A stretch of DNA of 64,000 nt from Montifringilla adamsi (lineage: Eukaryota; Chordata; Aves; Passeriformes; Passeridae). How positions within the stretch are numbered: position 1 is the first letter of the stretch; each line of letters begins with the position of its first letter. Positions 32,880 through 44,700 of the stretch are shown here, piece after piece. The DNA lies in the NCBI GenBank assembly GCA_017590115.1, contig JAGGNK010008781.1:2546861-2610860 (forward strand). The letters are read 5' to 3'. The position numbers and the translations under genes are program-made. A model generated the notes under the pieces. That model saw only the letters and a program-made list of their open reading frames with translations. It made no database searches and was not told the DNA's origin.

Positions 32880-35800
32880 CTCTGGCTGGGAGTGTTTTTT
32901 GCTTTCTGGGTTTTCAAGGTAACGTTCATCTGACACCACAGCTGAATGCAGCTGCTCCTGCACACGTGTTCTGGGGAATGACAAGAGGAACCCACAGAGA
33001 AGGAGGTATGTAAAACACTTCAGCATCTGATGATGGCTGTGAGCCCAGCAGTCTGGAGAACTCATTTCCACCCCGGATCCCGTTGGGTGTCAGTCTCCCA
33101 GGGAAGGACAGGCAGTCTAACCTGTTCTCAAAGCATGGTGCTTCCTGACTGGAATCTTTTCAGCTGCTGGCTTTTGTGATATGATAACAATCTGTGCCTC
33201 AGAAGAAGAACAAGATCTGTTTTTGTTTTCCCTCCCTCTACTTAGGGAACTTGTGTGGTGCTCTGAGCTCCTCAATCATCCTTCAGTAAATGGCCAGGAG
33301 TTCTGCTCGATGAAAATTTGCTCTGTGGGTATGAGGAGGTTGGGGGTTCCACCCAGTGCTGACAGGCAAGTGATTAATTCTGCATTTTTATCAGTACCTG
33401 GGAGCAGAATGTGGCCACCAGTTCCTAGAAGTGGAATTGATTTCTGCTTAATTAAAAAACTGGGGGAAAACCCAAACTGGGTTACCTGGGAGAAGCCAAC
33501 TCACCCTGCAAGGTACTGGTAGGACAACGATCATTAGTACATGAGATGCCAGGAAAGAGAATTTGATTGTGTCCCTCCCAGGCGTGACTGCAAAAAGGGA
33601 ACTGGAGGATGCAATCAGATTAGTTTTATTGCAAAAAAACTACACTGAATTTCAGGAAGGGGAACCCTGTTTCCCAAGGCTGCTGTGATGACAATCCCAG
33701 CATTGTATTCCCAGGTTAGGTCCAAACAGTTTCAACTGAAATGGCACTCTAGAAACAGCAGATTGTCTGTGCTGGTGGCACCAGTCCAAGCTGATAACAG
33801 GGCCTGACTTTGTTCATTGCCACAGGTGCTGAATTCTCTCTTCTGCATCCAGATAACTCAAGGCTACTTTTCCCCTGAGCCTCTCATCTTGTGGCTTGAA
33901 CGGGCCCTTTTATTGTGCTGTTGGCATGTGACAAGTGGCACTGCTTGTGTGCTAAAGCTGTGAGGGTTTTCTATGCCCTGGAAGATGGGTGGGAGCTCCA
34001 CACAGCACCAGGGATCCAGCAGAATTAATCTAATGCAGATCTTTTTGCCTGCACAAACCCTGGGACTGCATAGAAAATCCTGCCTTTCTAAATCATTCCA
34101 GCTACTGCTTCTTTTTGAAGTGAAAATCAGGGTCAGCCGTGCCCATTAGCCAGCCTGAGCCTGGCAGCAAAGCTGGGCTTCACCCAGAGCAGCAGTGGGA
34201 ACTGCTCCAGTGCTGGAACAGGAGCTGCTTCCTGGAGCTGCCCAATCCCTGGGGCCTGGCTGCCTGTGGGCAGTCTGTGTTTCAGGCTGTTCTCCTGGAA
34301 ACAAGGCCACTGTTCCCTCTGAAACCCTGGACTGTAGAATGTTGTGGCTGTGGCTTTGCCCAAAGTTGGGAACGTGAGCAAAATCAGTTTGAGAGCTTCT
34401 CAGTCAGAGTGATAGAGATAAAAAGTTCTTTTTCTTCAAAGGCAAAAGTCCTCTTGGGGAACTTGGAGGGGTTCATTTGAAACCTTAACCTGGGGGCACT
34501 GAAGACTGTCCTGGCAGAACTGTAAGCAATTAAGCATTTGAAAGCACGACTGATTGCAAATTGACTGTATATCCCATGGCAGGTTGTTTGCCTCACTATT
34601 AATAAGCTCTAACCATTCCCTGTAATAGGTAAAACCACAGCTTTATTTGATTTAAACAACAGTGAACCCCATCCAAGGTGAAATTTGAGAGTGGATCCTA
34701 CAGTCCCAGTGCTTCCCCAGAGACAGGGATTTACCCTGTACCCTTTGTACCAGGGTCTGTGGCTGACTGACCCAGTAAATGAGCACACAGTGATGGAAAA
34801 AACACAGCTGTGTTTATTCCAACAACTTGTCTCCTGCCACACTAACCTCTGCCTCAGTAACCAAGTGTGTGTGTTTCAGTGGCTGCACTTTCTAGGCCTT
34901 CAGCAGGTCTGGAAGTGCCACAAGCAAACAGAAAGTGCTTCTAGCTCGGGTTCAGAGATGTGGTTTAGTCTGGGGAGGAAAAATAAAATCTGCCTCTTCT
35001 ATTCCAGATTCACTGTGAGCTTAAGGCAAAGAAAATAAGTGCAGGTAAATAAACCTGCTGCTCTTCTGACACCTGCAGCTCCCTGAAAGGAAGGAGCACC
35101 TTACAAACTCCTAATTCCTGCTCTCTCTCAGACAGCAGGGGCACTGATCTCTCAAACAGAAGGGCTGTTTCTCTGCAGGGATCCTGGATATGCAGGTCAT
35201 TTCCATGTGTGAAGGAATCTGGGTTGTGAAAACTAAACAGAAGTATGGGCTGTGCTTAATATACAGAAGGAAGTTAAATTGCAAATAAGCCTCAAAACTT
35301 ATCTGCACATTGAGCAACCGGACTAATAGGGGTTAGTGTACACCAGAGATGAGATTTGCAAATTCAATGTGTGCATAACCAACCAGTTTGTCCAGGAAAA
35401 GAAAATAAGATGTGAAGGTGACTTGCAAAATATGTTTAAATCTAATAAATATGCATGAGGGCAGTGCTACTGACCGTAAAAGGATATGAGGTACCAGGAG
35501 GAAATTCAAGATCAAGTTTAAATAGAAAAAAAATACCTAACATCTTATTAAAACTAGTCTGGATGCCAGTTCTCCCCAAGATTGGAGCCTGACTTCTTAT
35601 TCACCATGACATGGTTTCCCCTGTAATCTTCACAATTTTTTTACTCCATTTCTCCTGTAATAAGAAATCCTCACTTCTGTACTTTGCCTGCTTACAGTTC
35701 TAATGTACTCGAATGCTGTCACCCTTCAAAAGGATTTCAGCAAAGGCAAATAGGAACCAAGCCTGGGGAGATGATAAATCCCAGCCTGCAGCACTGCAAT

Positions 35801-37960
35801 ATTTGATAAACCCTGTAGTCCAAAATCGTGGTTTATCTGCAGTCCTTCATATCCTGTTCCAATGATGTGCTGTCACAAAACCTTTATCTACCATGAAGAC
35901 TGCAGAAAGGGAAGGCACCCTCCTACCTGTCCAAATAGAAAATATAATTATACAACAGCAGTTGACTTCTACCTTGTGTTTCAGTCTCGGCTGCTTTTCT
36001 GGACAACTGGAGAGCTCAATTACATGCAGGTGCTGACCAAAGTGCTCAAAAACAACCCAGATGTTTAATGTAGACTCCTCTCCACCATCACCAGAACCCA
36101 AATTACCCACCCAGGGAGAAACAGTATTTTCAATGTATGTTGTACTTGAGCACAAATGAGTTGTGTTCTCACCTGTGACTGAGCAGTTCTTATTATCCCC
36201 CTTTTTCAGCAAAAGGCACCATGGGAATCTGAGAACTCCACTCAGGATCACAGAGCAAGGCAGTGGTAAAACTAGATTTACAACATGAAGCTGAGTCAGA
36301 CTCTTCTGAACCACACTCCCCCCAAACCATTTATTTAGTTATGGTATGAAGTTCAAATTACCAATGTTCTTGGGAAGAAAGGACTTCTCCTAATCCCTCA
36401 GCTAATTCCTCTGTTTGCATGTGTGCATATCTGTACGTGTGTTTGCATGTGCAGATTTACAGCAGGTTTAACCCGTGGCTGTAACCCTGTTTGATGGGCA
36501 TGTGCAAGTACAGGCTGGGTGGAACAGTGTTGGCAGGGCGACTATCTGCTGGTTTTAAAGAGCAAGGCAGGGCTGCAGTGACTGTGCAAACCCCTGCCAG
36601 TGCCCAGGGCACGGCTGCTGACTCACCTGGCGCAGAGCACATACCTGCAGCAGGCAGGTGTGCTGGGGTGGTGAGAGCTGTGATGCTGGGACATTCCTGT
36701 ACCACTGAACACCTTCTCCCCACCCTGGGCTCAGCTTCCTGCTGCACAAACATCGCGCCCTCACCTTCCTCTGAGCGCGCCCTTGGATCTGCACCAGGCT
36801 GCCAAAAGGGCTGGAAGGCTTCCTCTAGTAGGGTCACCTTGCTGGTCGTTATTGCCTGTGGATAATAACGACAAAGAGGGCTTTTGGGAAGGTGGGAGGT
36901 GTGGGGAGCTGAGTTTAGTTATAGGACAAAAGAACAAGGATAAAGCTGTCATGTCATCGCAGTGTCCTGCCAGGAACTGCTGGGTCACTTCCTGAGTGTG
37001 ACTGCAACTTCATTGCATCAGAATTGTATTCGGTCACTGTATGGATTTTTAATTTTTTTTCTTCCTAGTTAGATCAAAAATATCAACTCCAAAGGACAAG
37101 GAGCACGTGGCCATTCCCTCCCCTGTTCCCTTGGCTCCTGGCTCCTTTTGGCTCTCTCTCTCCAGAGTTACACACACGGAAATAATACACACACCCACAC
37201 CCACGTAGGGACAAAAGCAGGCCAGGAAGGTGCTGCATGCCAAGTGATGCATATAACTTAGGCTCTTTTAACACAATTAATTGTTTCCAGGCATAATTGC
37301 CTTTATCAGCTCTGCTAACAGCAGCAGTAATTGGGAAGCTGCTGCTCCTAAGGGTTACCACACACTGCCTACTCCAGTGCTGGTGACATGACTGATAAAA
37401 ATCAGAAGAACAAAATATATGGTGGTTTAATTGACGCAGTTTTTACTACATTGCATTTCAAAAGTATTTAAATTTACCATGAAACACATCTTTAGCAGAT
37501 TATTTATTGATCTTCACTGTTGAAGAAGAAAGGGTTTAAGATGGATGAAATGGCCTAGCACCAAAGCTTGGCCAGATATGATTTTTAGCTATTTTTAACC
37601 TAAAAAAGCATTCAGCCTAGGTTTGAGAACAATAACGCAATCACTCTTTTGAGATTTACTCCAGCCAAGTCCCAACTTGGGTAAGGAAATGCGAGTTAAA
37701 TCTGACTGATTTTCCTTCCGAATTTACAGCTGTGGAGTTTTAAACAAAGGAGGCCACGAGTAGCTATGGCACTTCAGGCAGGGGTTGGGTGCTGGAGGGG
37801 CTGGGAAGGCTCTCTGGGAGCCCAGCTCCGTCCAGCAGGACACGGGACAGCCCGAGCCATCCCAGGGACCTGCCCGACCTCCGAGTGTCCCAAAGCCACA
37901 ACTCCGGGGCCACACCTCGAGTCCTGCGCCCATTTCTGGGGCCTCCATTCAGGATGAATT
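32880..37960. other. Intergenic region between ABCB9 and VPS37B
   Basis: About 5 kb of average-composition sequence. No open frame shows family resemblance, and I find no tRNA-like or other RNA gene and no clear repeat until the CR1 fragment at its right end. Minus-strand AATAAA-like hexamers exist (for example near 33625 and 34643) but no exon can be attached to them. Confidence 0.55.
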
Positions 37961-37969
37961 GAGGAGCGT

Positions 37970-38326
37970 GTCCAGGGAAGGGAGCGGAGCTGGAGAAGGG
38001 CCTGGAGCACCAGGGGAAGCTGAGGGAGCTGGGAAGGGGCTGGGGCACCAGGAGAGGCTGAGGGAGCTGAGAAAGGGAGTCAGCCTGGAGAGGGAACAGC
38101 CTCAGGCTGGGCTAGGGGAGGCTCAGGCTGGACACCAGCAGGAATTTGTTAACTGGAAGGGTGATAAAACATCAGAAAGGGCTGCCCAGGAGTCCCCATT
38201 GCTGGAGGTGTGTAAGGAACTACTGGACGTGGCACTCATGGCTGTGGTCTGGTGGAGAAGGTGGTGATCGGTCACAAGCTGCACTCGATGATCTCAGAGG
38301 TCTTTTCCAACCTCAGTGACCGATCC
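37970..38326 (+). mobile_element. CR1 LINE 3' fragment, plus orientation, upstream of VPS37B
   Basis: CR1 3' landmarks in order: GGCTCAGGCTGGACACCAGC, AGAAAGGGCTGCCCAGGAGT, ACTGGACGTGGCACTCATGG and CTCGATGATCTCAGAGGTCT plus TTTCCAACC. A GGGGCTGGGGCACCAGGAGAG block near its 5' end is locally duplicated. It is non-coding and ends about 450 bp before the VPS37B start. Confidence 0.9.
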
Positions 38327-38440
38327 CTCGGGACTCCGAGGGCCCCGAGCGCCTCACGTGAGCGCAGCACACAAAGCTCGCTCTGTGCGAGGCTCTGCCC
38401 GGCACTCCGCCCATGGAGGGGCTTCAGCCACAGACCCTCG

Positions 38441-38560
38441 AGGGGCTTCACCCCCTCACAGGGGCTCCCTCCATGGACCCCTCACAGGGGCTTCACCCCC
38501 TTACAGGAGCTCCCTCCATGGACCCCTCACAGGGGCTTCACCCCCTCCCGAGGGCTCCCC
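38441..38560. repeat. 45-bp tandem repeat, about 2.7 copies, upstream of VPS37B
   Basis: The unit starts AGGGGCTTCACCCCCTCACA and ends GGACCCCTCAC; copies begin at 38441, 38486 and 38531. It lies between the CR1 fragment and the VPS37B CpG island. Confidence 0.93.
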
Positions 38561-38771
38561 TCAGCGCGGGCTCGCTCAGCCACCGCGGCCCCCGTCCCCA
38601 GGCCCCTTTGGTTCCGTCCAGCAGCGCCCCCCTCCCGCCGCGCAGCCCCCGTGGTACGCCCCGACACGCCCCCCCGGCAGGGGGCGCTGAGGGCGGTGCC
38701 CGCCGGGCCGGGGCGAGACCGCGGCGGCACTTCCGGTCCGGGGCCGGGGCGGGAACGGGAGCGGGGCCGGG
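38560..38771 (+). promoter_or_regulatory. VPS37B: VPS37B CpG-island promoter with an ETS-type site
   Basis: GC-rich, CpG-rich and TATA-less sequence directly upstream of the VPS37B ATG. A CACTTCCGG element at 38728-38736 matches an ETS-family core, which is common at housekeeping promoters. The island continues into intron 1 to about 39,190. Confidence 0.7.
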
Positions 38772-41700
38772 ATGGCGCTGGACGCGCGGCGCCTGGAGGC
38801 GCTGAGCCTTCAGGAGCTCAGCGCGCTGCTGGACGACGAGGAGCAGCTCCAGGACATGGCCCGCGAGATGGAAGAGGTGAGGGGCTGCCTCGTACTCCCC
38901 GGCCGCGGCCTCTCCTCGGGCCGCCCCCCTCAGCCCGCAGGGTCCCCGCCGGCCCCGGTGCCGCTCGGTGTTGGGGACGTTCGTGACTCCGCGCTCCCCG
39001 GAGCCGCCGGGCCCCGGCGTGGAGCTGCCGGTGCGTGAGGAGCCCCGGGGCTGCGGGAAGCGCTGCCGGTCCCTTCCTTGCTTCCCCTCCGCTGCCGCCC
39101 CCGGCCCCCGTTCTCCCGGCCCCGGCCCTCCCGGCCTTTTGTTCACCGGCCCGCGGCGGGGGGATCGGTGCCCGCTGGGTGCCGTAGGAGGGGTGAGGGC
39201 TCGGCGGGCTGAAAACGCGGAATTAAATTAATTCAACCATTGAATTAGGAGACATTGACGGCCTGGAGGTGGGATCAGCTTTTCCGTCCGCACAGCCCGT
39301 GTTTTGTGCCGTGGCCGTGGTGAAGGATTTTGCCAGGGTGAATTCAAAACAATGTGAAAGAGATTTCTGTGTGCCTCGGTTGGTATGCCGGGCGCAGCCA
39401 GGGCTGTCGGGCTTTTCTGCTGCTTGTTTTGCCTATTTGAAGTGTCTTTGTCAGTGCATCAGGCTCTAAATCGTGCTTTTGGATCTGTGATTCTTAAAAC
39501 AAAATAGGAGCCTGTTTTCTTCCTCTGGCTGAGGTTGTCTTTAACTGGTTTTTCTATGTGCCAGTGGACACTGGGTGTTACAGTTCAGATACGAGACTAT
39601 TCTGGGTTTATTTGGCCAGAGATGTCCCTGAAAGAATCTTACTCTCAGTCAGATAAGAGCGAATAAGATGAAACTATATGTATGAAAACTTGGAAAGAAA
39701 AAAATTTGCTCTGCTTCTCTGGGTCCTGTATTTATTGGTTTTTTTTTTTTTGTTTTCTTAAATTAGAGGACAAACCCTTTAGGAGAAGAAAAACATTGGC
39801 AATGTGTTCTTGAGAAAGAAGCTTAGTTTATTAAGTGAAATCAATTATAATTGTGTTCTCTCAAAGTAAGATTCTGGCCCTTTTGGCGCTTCTGAGAAAA
39901 TTGTTCTGGATCACCTCGAGCCAAATAACCAAAGTGTTACACACGGAGAGGCCCACTGAAGGCTGGGGCTGAGTTGATGAGGTGTCCTGGGGAATTTATT
40001 TGCTGTATTATTCAACAATTTGGATTTTGAACTTTGTGCCAGTGGATTTCTGAGAGTGGGGCAGCCATAATAACTTTTTGTGCAGGCCTGTATTTTGAGA
40101 ACTTAGAAGAACCAGGCGGTGCTGTGGAAAGTAGAACACGCAGAGAGCTCTTGGTTTGCTGGGGGCAGGAGCACCCTGCTGAATAAGAACTATTTAAGGA
40201 AACTCAGCGGGTTATAATGGGCTTAACTTGGTGGAGATGTGAACGGGTGCAGTGCTGCTGCTTCCAGAGTGACCCCTGACAAGGGACACAAACACAAGGC
40301 CTGCCTTGGTGGGCTCTTTTTTATCATTTATTTATCAGTGTGGACTTAAGATTGTAGGTCAGAAGTGACAAAAAACCTCATGACCTCAGTAGAAAAAATC
40401 CTTCCTCTCAACCCAACCAGCCCATATTCTCGATTTGACCCTCAGGTTTTCCTCTTTGGTTGGCATCTTAAGGCTTCTAAATTGTAGAGTGAGGTTCTGC
40501 GGGCCCGAGGGAATATTTTGTGGTGTTTGGAAAGCGTGGCCAGGTTTGGAGGTGCTCAGGCTGTGTGGAAACAGGGCAGTGCTGCTGTCTGCTGTAATCC
40601 TCTTTTATTGGATGTGGAGGCTTTTACTGGAGTCTGTTCAACTAGAAATGTGTTTACCCATCTTGGAAGGAATTGGCCATGCTCGAATATTTCTTCCTCC
40701 TCCTGTTTTTGCCTTCACTGAATTGTTTATTGCATGTGCTGCTGAGACCTGAGTTTTCACTGGGAAGTGTGTGGCAGGAAGAGGGAGAGAGGGAAATCCT
40801 GAGCATTAAGGAGGCACCGTGGTGACCTCACTGCTGTTGGCTGTCAGTCCATGTGTATCCAGGTTGTGGGGTTATTCCAAAGTCCTTAAATTCCTGATTT
40901 TACTGTGACATTCCAATCAAATCACGATTCTCGAGTCGCTTCTCTGAGGTGACTTGTATTTTCACTGGCAAAGTTGGTTAAAGCTGATTATTCCACAATT
41001 GAAAAAACCCTTTGTTCTCCTTGTTGCAAGGGAAACCCAGCTCAAACCCCAGTGTTTTGTTCACAGAGGAGGAGGATTTGGAAAAACCACTTGCTAACAG
41101 CTAAAAATAGGCACTTCCAGCCTTAGAGGGAATGTATCCTCTGTGGCATTTGAGCAGGATTTGTGGGGGTGTGTGCCTGGGTGTGTGTGCCCACGGGGTG
41201 ATGTGCTCCCAGAATGTCCTGCACGTGTGTCCCCAGGTGTGTGACACGGTGGCATCAGAGCTGAACTGCTGCTTTTCCTGTCTGAGGCTGGGTTTGCAGG
41301 GCTTGAACAGCGAACATCTTGTCTGCCAGAAAAAGGAAGGAAGCTGCTTGTCTGGTACTCCCAGTCTTCTAAAACTGAGGAGGGCTTTTTTTATCATCTC
41401 TCAGGTTGATCTCTGCAGTGCATGTACAGCATCCATCTTCATTAAATAGACAATCACAGGATGGTTTGGGATGGAAGGGACCTGAAAGATCATTGAGTTC
41501 CAAACCCCCTGCCGTGGCAGGATCATAAAAGTAATTTGTTTATAAAAGTCAGTCTCAGTGAGATAACCCTAAAAAGCACAGATGAGAGAATCTGTGACCT
41601 GACACTGGTGATGATTTGATGAATCTCCCTGTGAAAGTCAATTTTCTTTTTATCTCCTGGCGCATCACTTCTGTAGCAGTGCAGTGTTGTGTTACTGACT

Positions 41701-44700
41701 GCTAACGTTCCATGGCCAGAAACTGTTTGCTTTTCAATACCTTAATTATGTGAAATCAAGAAGTCAGAAATGCATTGCCTTCTTCTCATTCCAGCATTTC
41801 AGAGTACACTGGCAAGCACAAAAGGAATTTTTTGAGCATAGTCCTTTTCTCAAAAGCTGGTTGAACAGATCATGCAGGGCAGAAAGTCCAAGTTAAACTA
41901 TGTGCATTCATGCCCAGATTTCTTGGATTCCTCTCCTGTCCTAAAACCACACTGTGCAAGTGGTCATGTTCTTGTTGGCCAAACATGAAATTTAGTTGCA
42001 AAGTTAGGAATTAGACTTGGTGACAACTACAGATTCTTCTCTTCTAGCTGAGCATCAAATGAGTAATCTGTCTGTGTCTGATGAGTGCAAATTGCAGTGC
42101 TGAGTGTCTTGCCTCTGCAAGAAATGTCTAGGAACTGCAGCTTACCTTCTAAGCTTTATTTTATCATTTTCAAGTAATCAGAAGAGCTAAATTTAGCCAA
42201 TCTAATTACTTTGCAGTATGTTTTAATATTTATTACAGAACAGATGTTGTTAGGGGGTGTATTATTATTCACGAGTCCTTGATGAAAAGCACTCCTAAAT
42301 CTTCTGTAAAAGAAGTCTCTTCTCCTACTCTGCACCTGTCAGCTCCTGTTTCAGGGGTTAATTTGACACTCCAAATGTGCATCTTTGTACTTCCACAGTG
42401 TGACTGCATATTTTCTTCTTAATTTACAAGCATGTGTAAGTGAAAGAGAATGTGGGAATGATAGAGGCTGGAGAAATCTAAAACTACCATGGATGTGTCC
42501 TATGTATAAAGCAATTAAAACGGTGCCACACAAAGCTGCTTTTTATTTATAGCTCCTTAAGAGACTTTTTCTCGAAGGTACCCAGAGACTCCTTGCTGTG
42601 GTGCTGGCCAGAGCAAGCTTATAATTATAGCAGCTCTTGATGGACTTTGTGGGTAGTCAGGATTGCTCAGTTTCTCAGGAGGCAGCTCCTCTGGGAATGT
42701 GCTTTTGGATGAACCAGGGTGACGCTTCTCAGAGATGTTTTACACAAATAACTCTTGCTGCAAACCATTATTTTGGAGTAAGGGATCAACATTTATAGTA
42801 TGAATGTTGCTAAGCTAGTACTAGTTCTGGTTTAATTTTATCCAGCTTTTTTTTTTTCCCCTTTTTTTAAAGTGGGATGAAACAAAGCTGCAGTTCATAA
42901 AAGTAGTAGACTCTAAATTCCCAAAGCAGTTACTGCTGCCTGCTCTTGGAAATGCTCATTAAATAAATCCTTGAGTAAAATTATTCAAATTTTGTCCATT
43001 AAAGAAATTAATTTTTAAGCAGCTGAAATTTTGAAGTGCTGCATAAACCGTGACTTTTGTTTTTAATAACCTCTGTGTGTCCCTGGCTTCATTTTCTTGC
43101 AGCACACTTTGGTGTTGAGTGGTCTGCTCAGGAGTGAGCAATCCTTGTACCAAGAAAATCCCCCTATAAGCAGCTCAGTATGGTTGCCCTGTTTGTCCCA
43201 TTCAGAATTCATAGTGAGAGCTTAGCAGTTAAAAAAAAAAAAAAAAAATTACATTCTCCTTAATATTATCCTGTCTCATTGTGTCTTGTGATTCTGACTG
43301 GTATTTTCATCTGGTTTCAGATTAAGGTTTCCTGCCTGTTGAAGTGCTCATGACCTCAAGAGTCTGGTTAGGAATTCTGCTGGACTCCCATGCTCCTGAC
43401 TTTTATCCCTAAATAACTTTTTTTCCTCACACTTCCAGTGGGCAGGTGAACAACCAGTGCAGGAGCAGTTCCCTGCTGATGCACATTTTTGTCACACGTG
43501 ACAACAAAATACCTTTTGTTGGATTTATTCCTTCCTCAGCCTTTGTCTTGGGCTTGTGGAAAGCTGTGAATGGATGCTGAAAGCATGTTTTGTGCTGCAC
43601 TGATAATCTTAATAGACTGCTCATGCTGGACTGTGCCTTCAACCCTTGGATGATTTTGCAGCTGGTTTTTTTTTATAGTTTTAAATTATTCATTTTTAGA
43701 AAGCTTTTCTGCAGCACTCTTCAGGCAAACTTTACAGTGTTTGCTTTCTGATTCCTCGAATTAACTTCCAGTTGTGGTGGAACAGTTGCTGTAAGGTTTT
43801 TGCACAGACCTTAACATCAGTGACAGAGATTATTCTAGTTTATAGATTGTGACTGTATTCAAGTTGCATCATTCTGGGATTATATCTGTTCTGTTTGTGA
43901 AATAGAATTCACAGACTTCAAAATTCTTTCAGGGACATGAAATATTTCAGTGTGCTGAAACGAGTGGATGGGTCTTCACCAGATTCTCCTTAAGTTTCAT
44001 TAAACATAATTCCTAAGTTTGCTTTGTATCTGAGGAACTGGTTCTTCTCATGGTTTTGGGTGAGATTCAAGTTTCTCTTCTCTCCAAGTGTGCATTGTTA
44101 AAAGAAATTTGACACAGACCAATGCTGGCAGTGAAGACTTCAGGAGTGACATTTTAATTCATCATTGAGTGTCAATTACCGTTTTTTATCAATTTCTGTT
44201 AGAAAAAATATGCCCTTCTCAGAAATGTTGTAATATGGAGAAAGTTTAGTCATTAAGTCCTGTGTAATTTCAAGCACTATAACTTAAAGTACAGTTACAA
44301 ATACCTTAGTTTCTTCAGTTTAAAACAAGTATTTTTAAAACTTTTGCTAAAGTTTAGTCCATAATTATTAGATATCAGGCGCAAAGGACAGGATGTCACT
44401 CTGCCTTAGAGGTAGGCAGGTCATATTAGTCACGTTTTTCTTATTTTTACAAGTCAGATACATCATGTCATAGTGGTATTTACTCATCTTCACACATTTG
44501 AAATGATTTAAAGTTCTTCAGCAGATCTTTATGAAAGGTTAGGAATTTGTTGCTTCTTCCTCCTGCCTGGTCCTGTTGAGAAATATTCTGACACTTGAGG
44601 CAGGGACAACATCACAAAAGTCACAAAAGTCTCGTCTGACTTTAGGAAGCCTTCTCTTACTCTGTTTATTTGGAGTTCTACCTCCTCCTCTTTGCTATAA

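Noticed and set aside
32880..37960. A further protein gene between ABCB9 and VPS37B
   Set aside because: All frames are short and unrelated to any family I recognise; there is no CpG-island promoter until 38.5 kb.
43230..43248. Processed retrocopy marked by the poly-A run
   Set aside because: The sequence before the A run shows no mRNA-like or gene-derived content and no target-site duplication that I could see.
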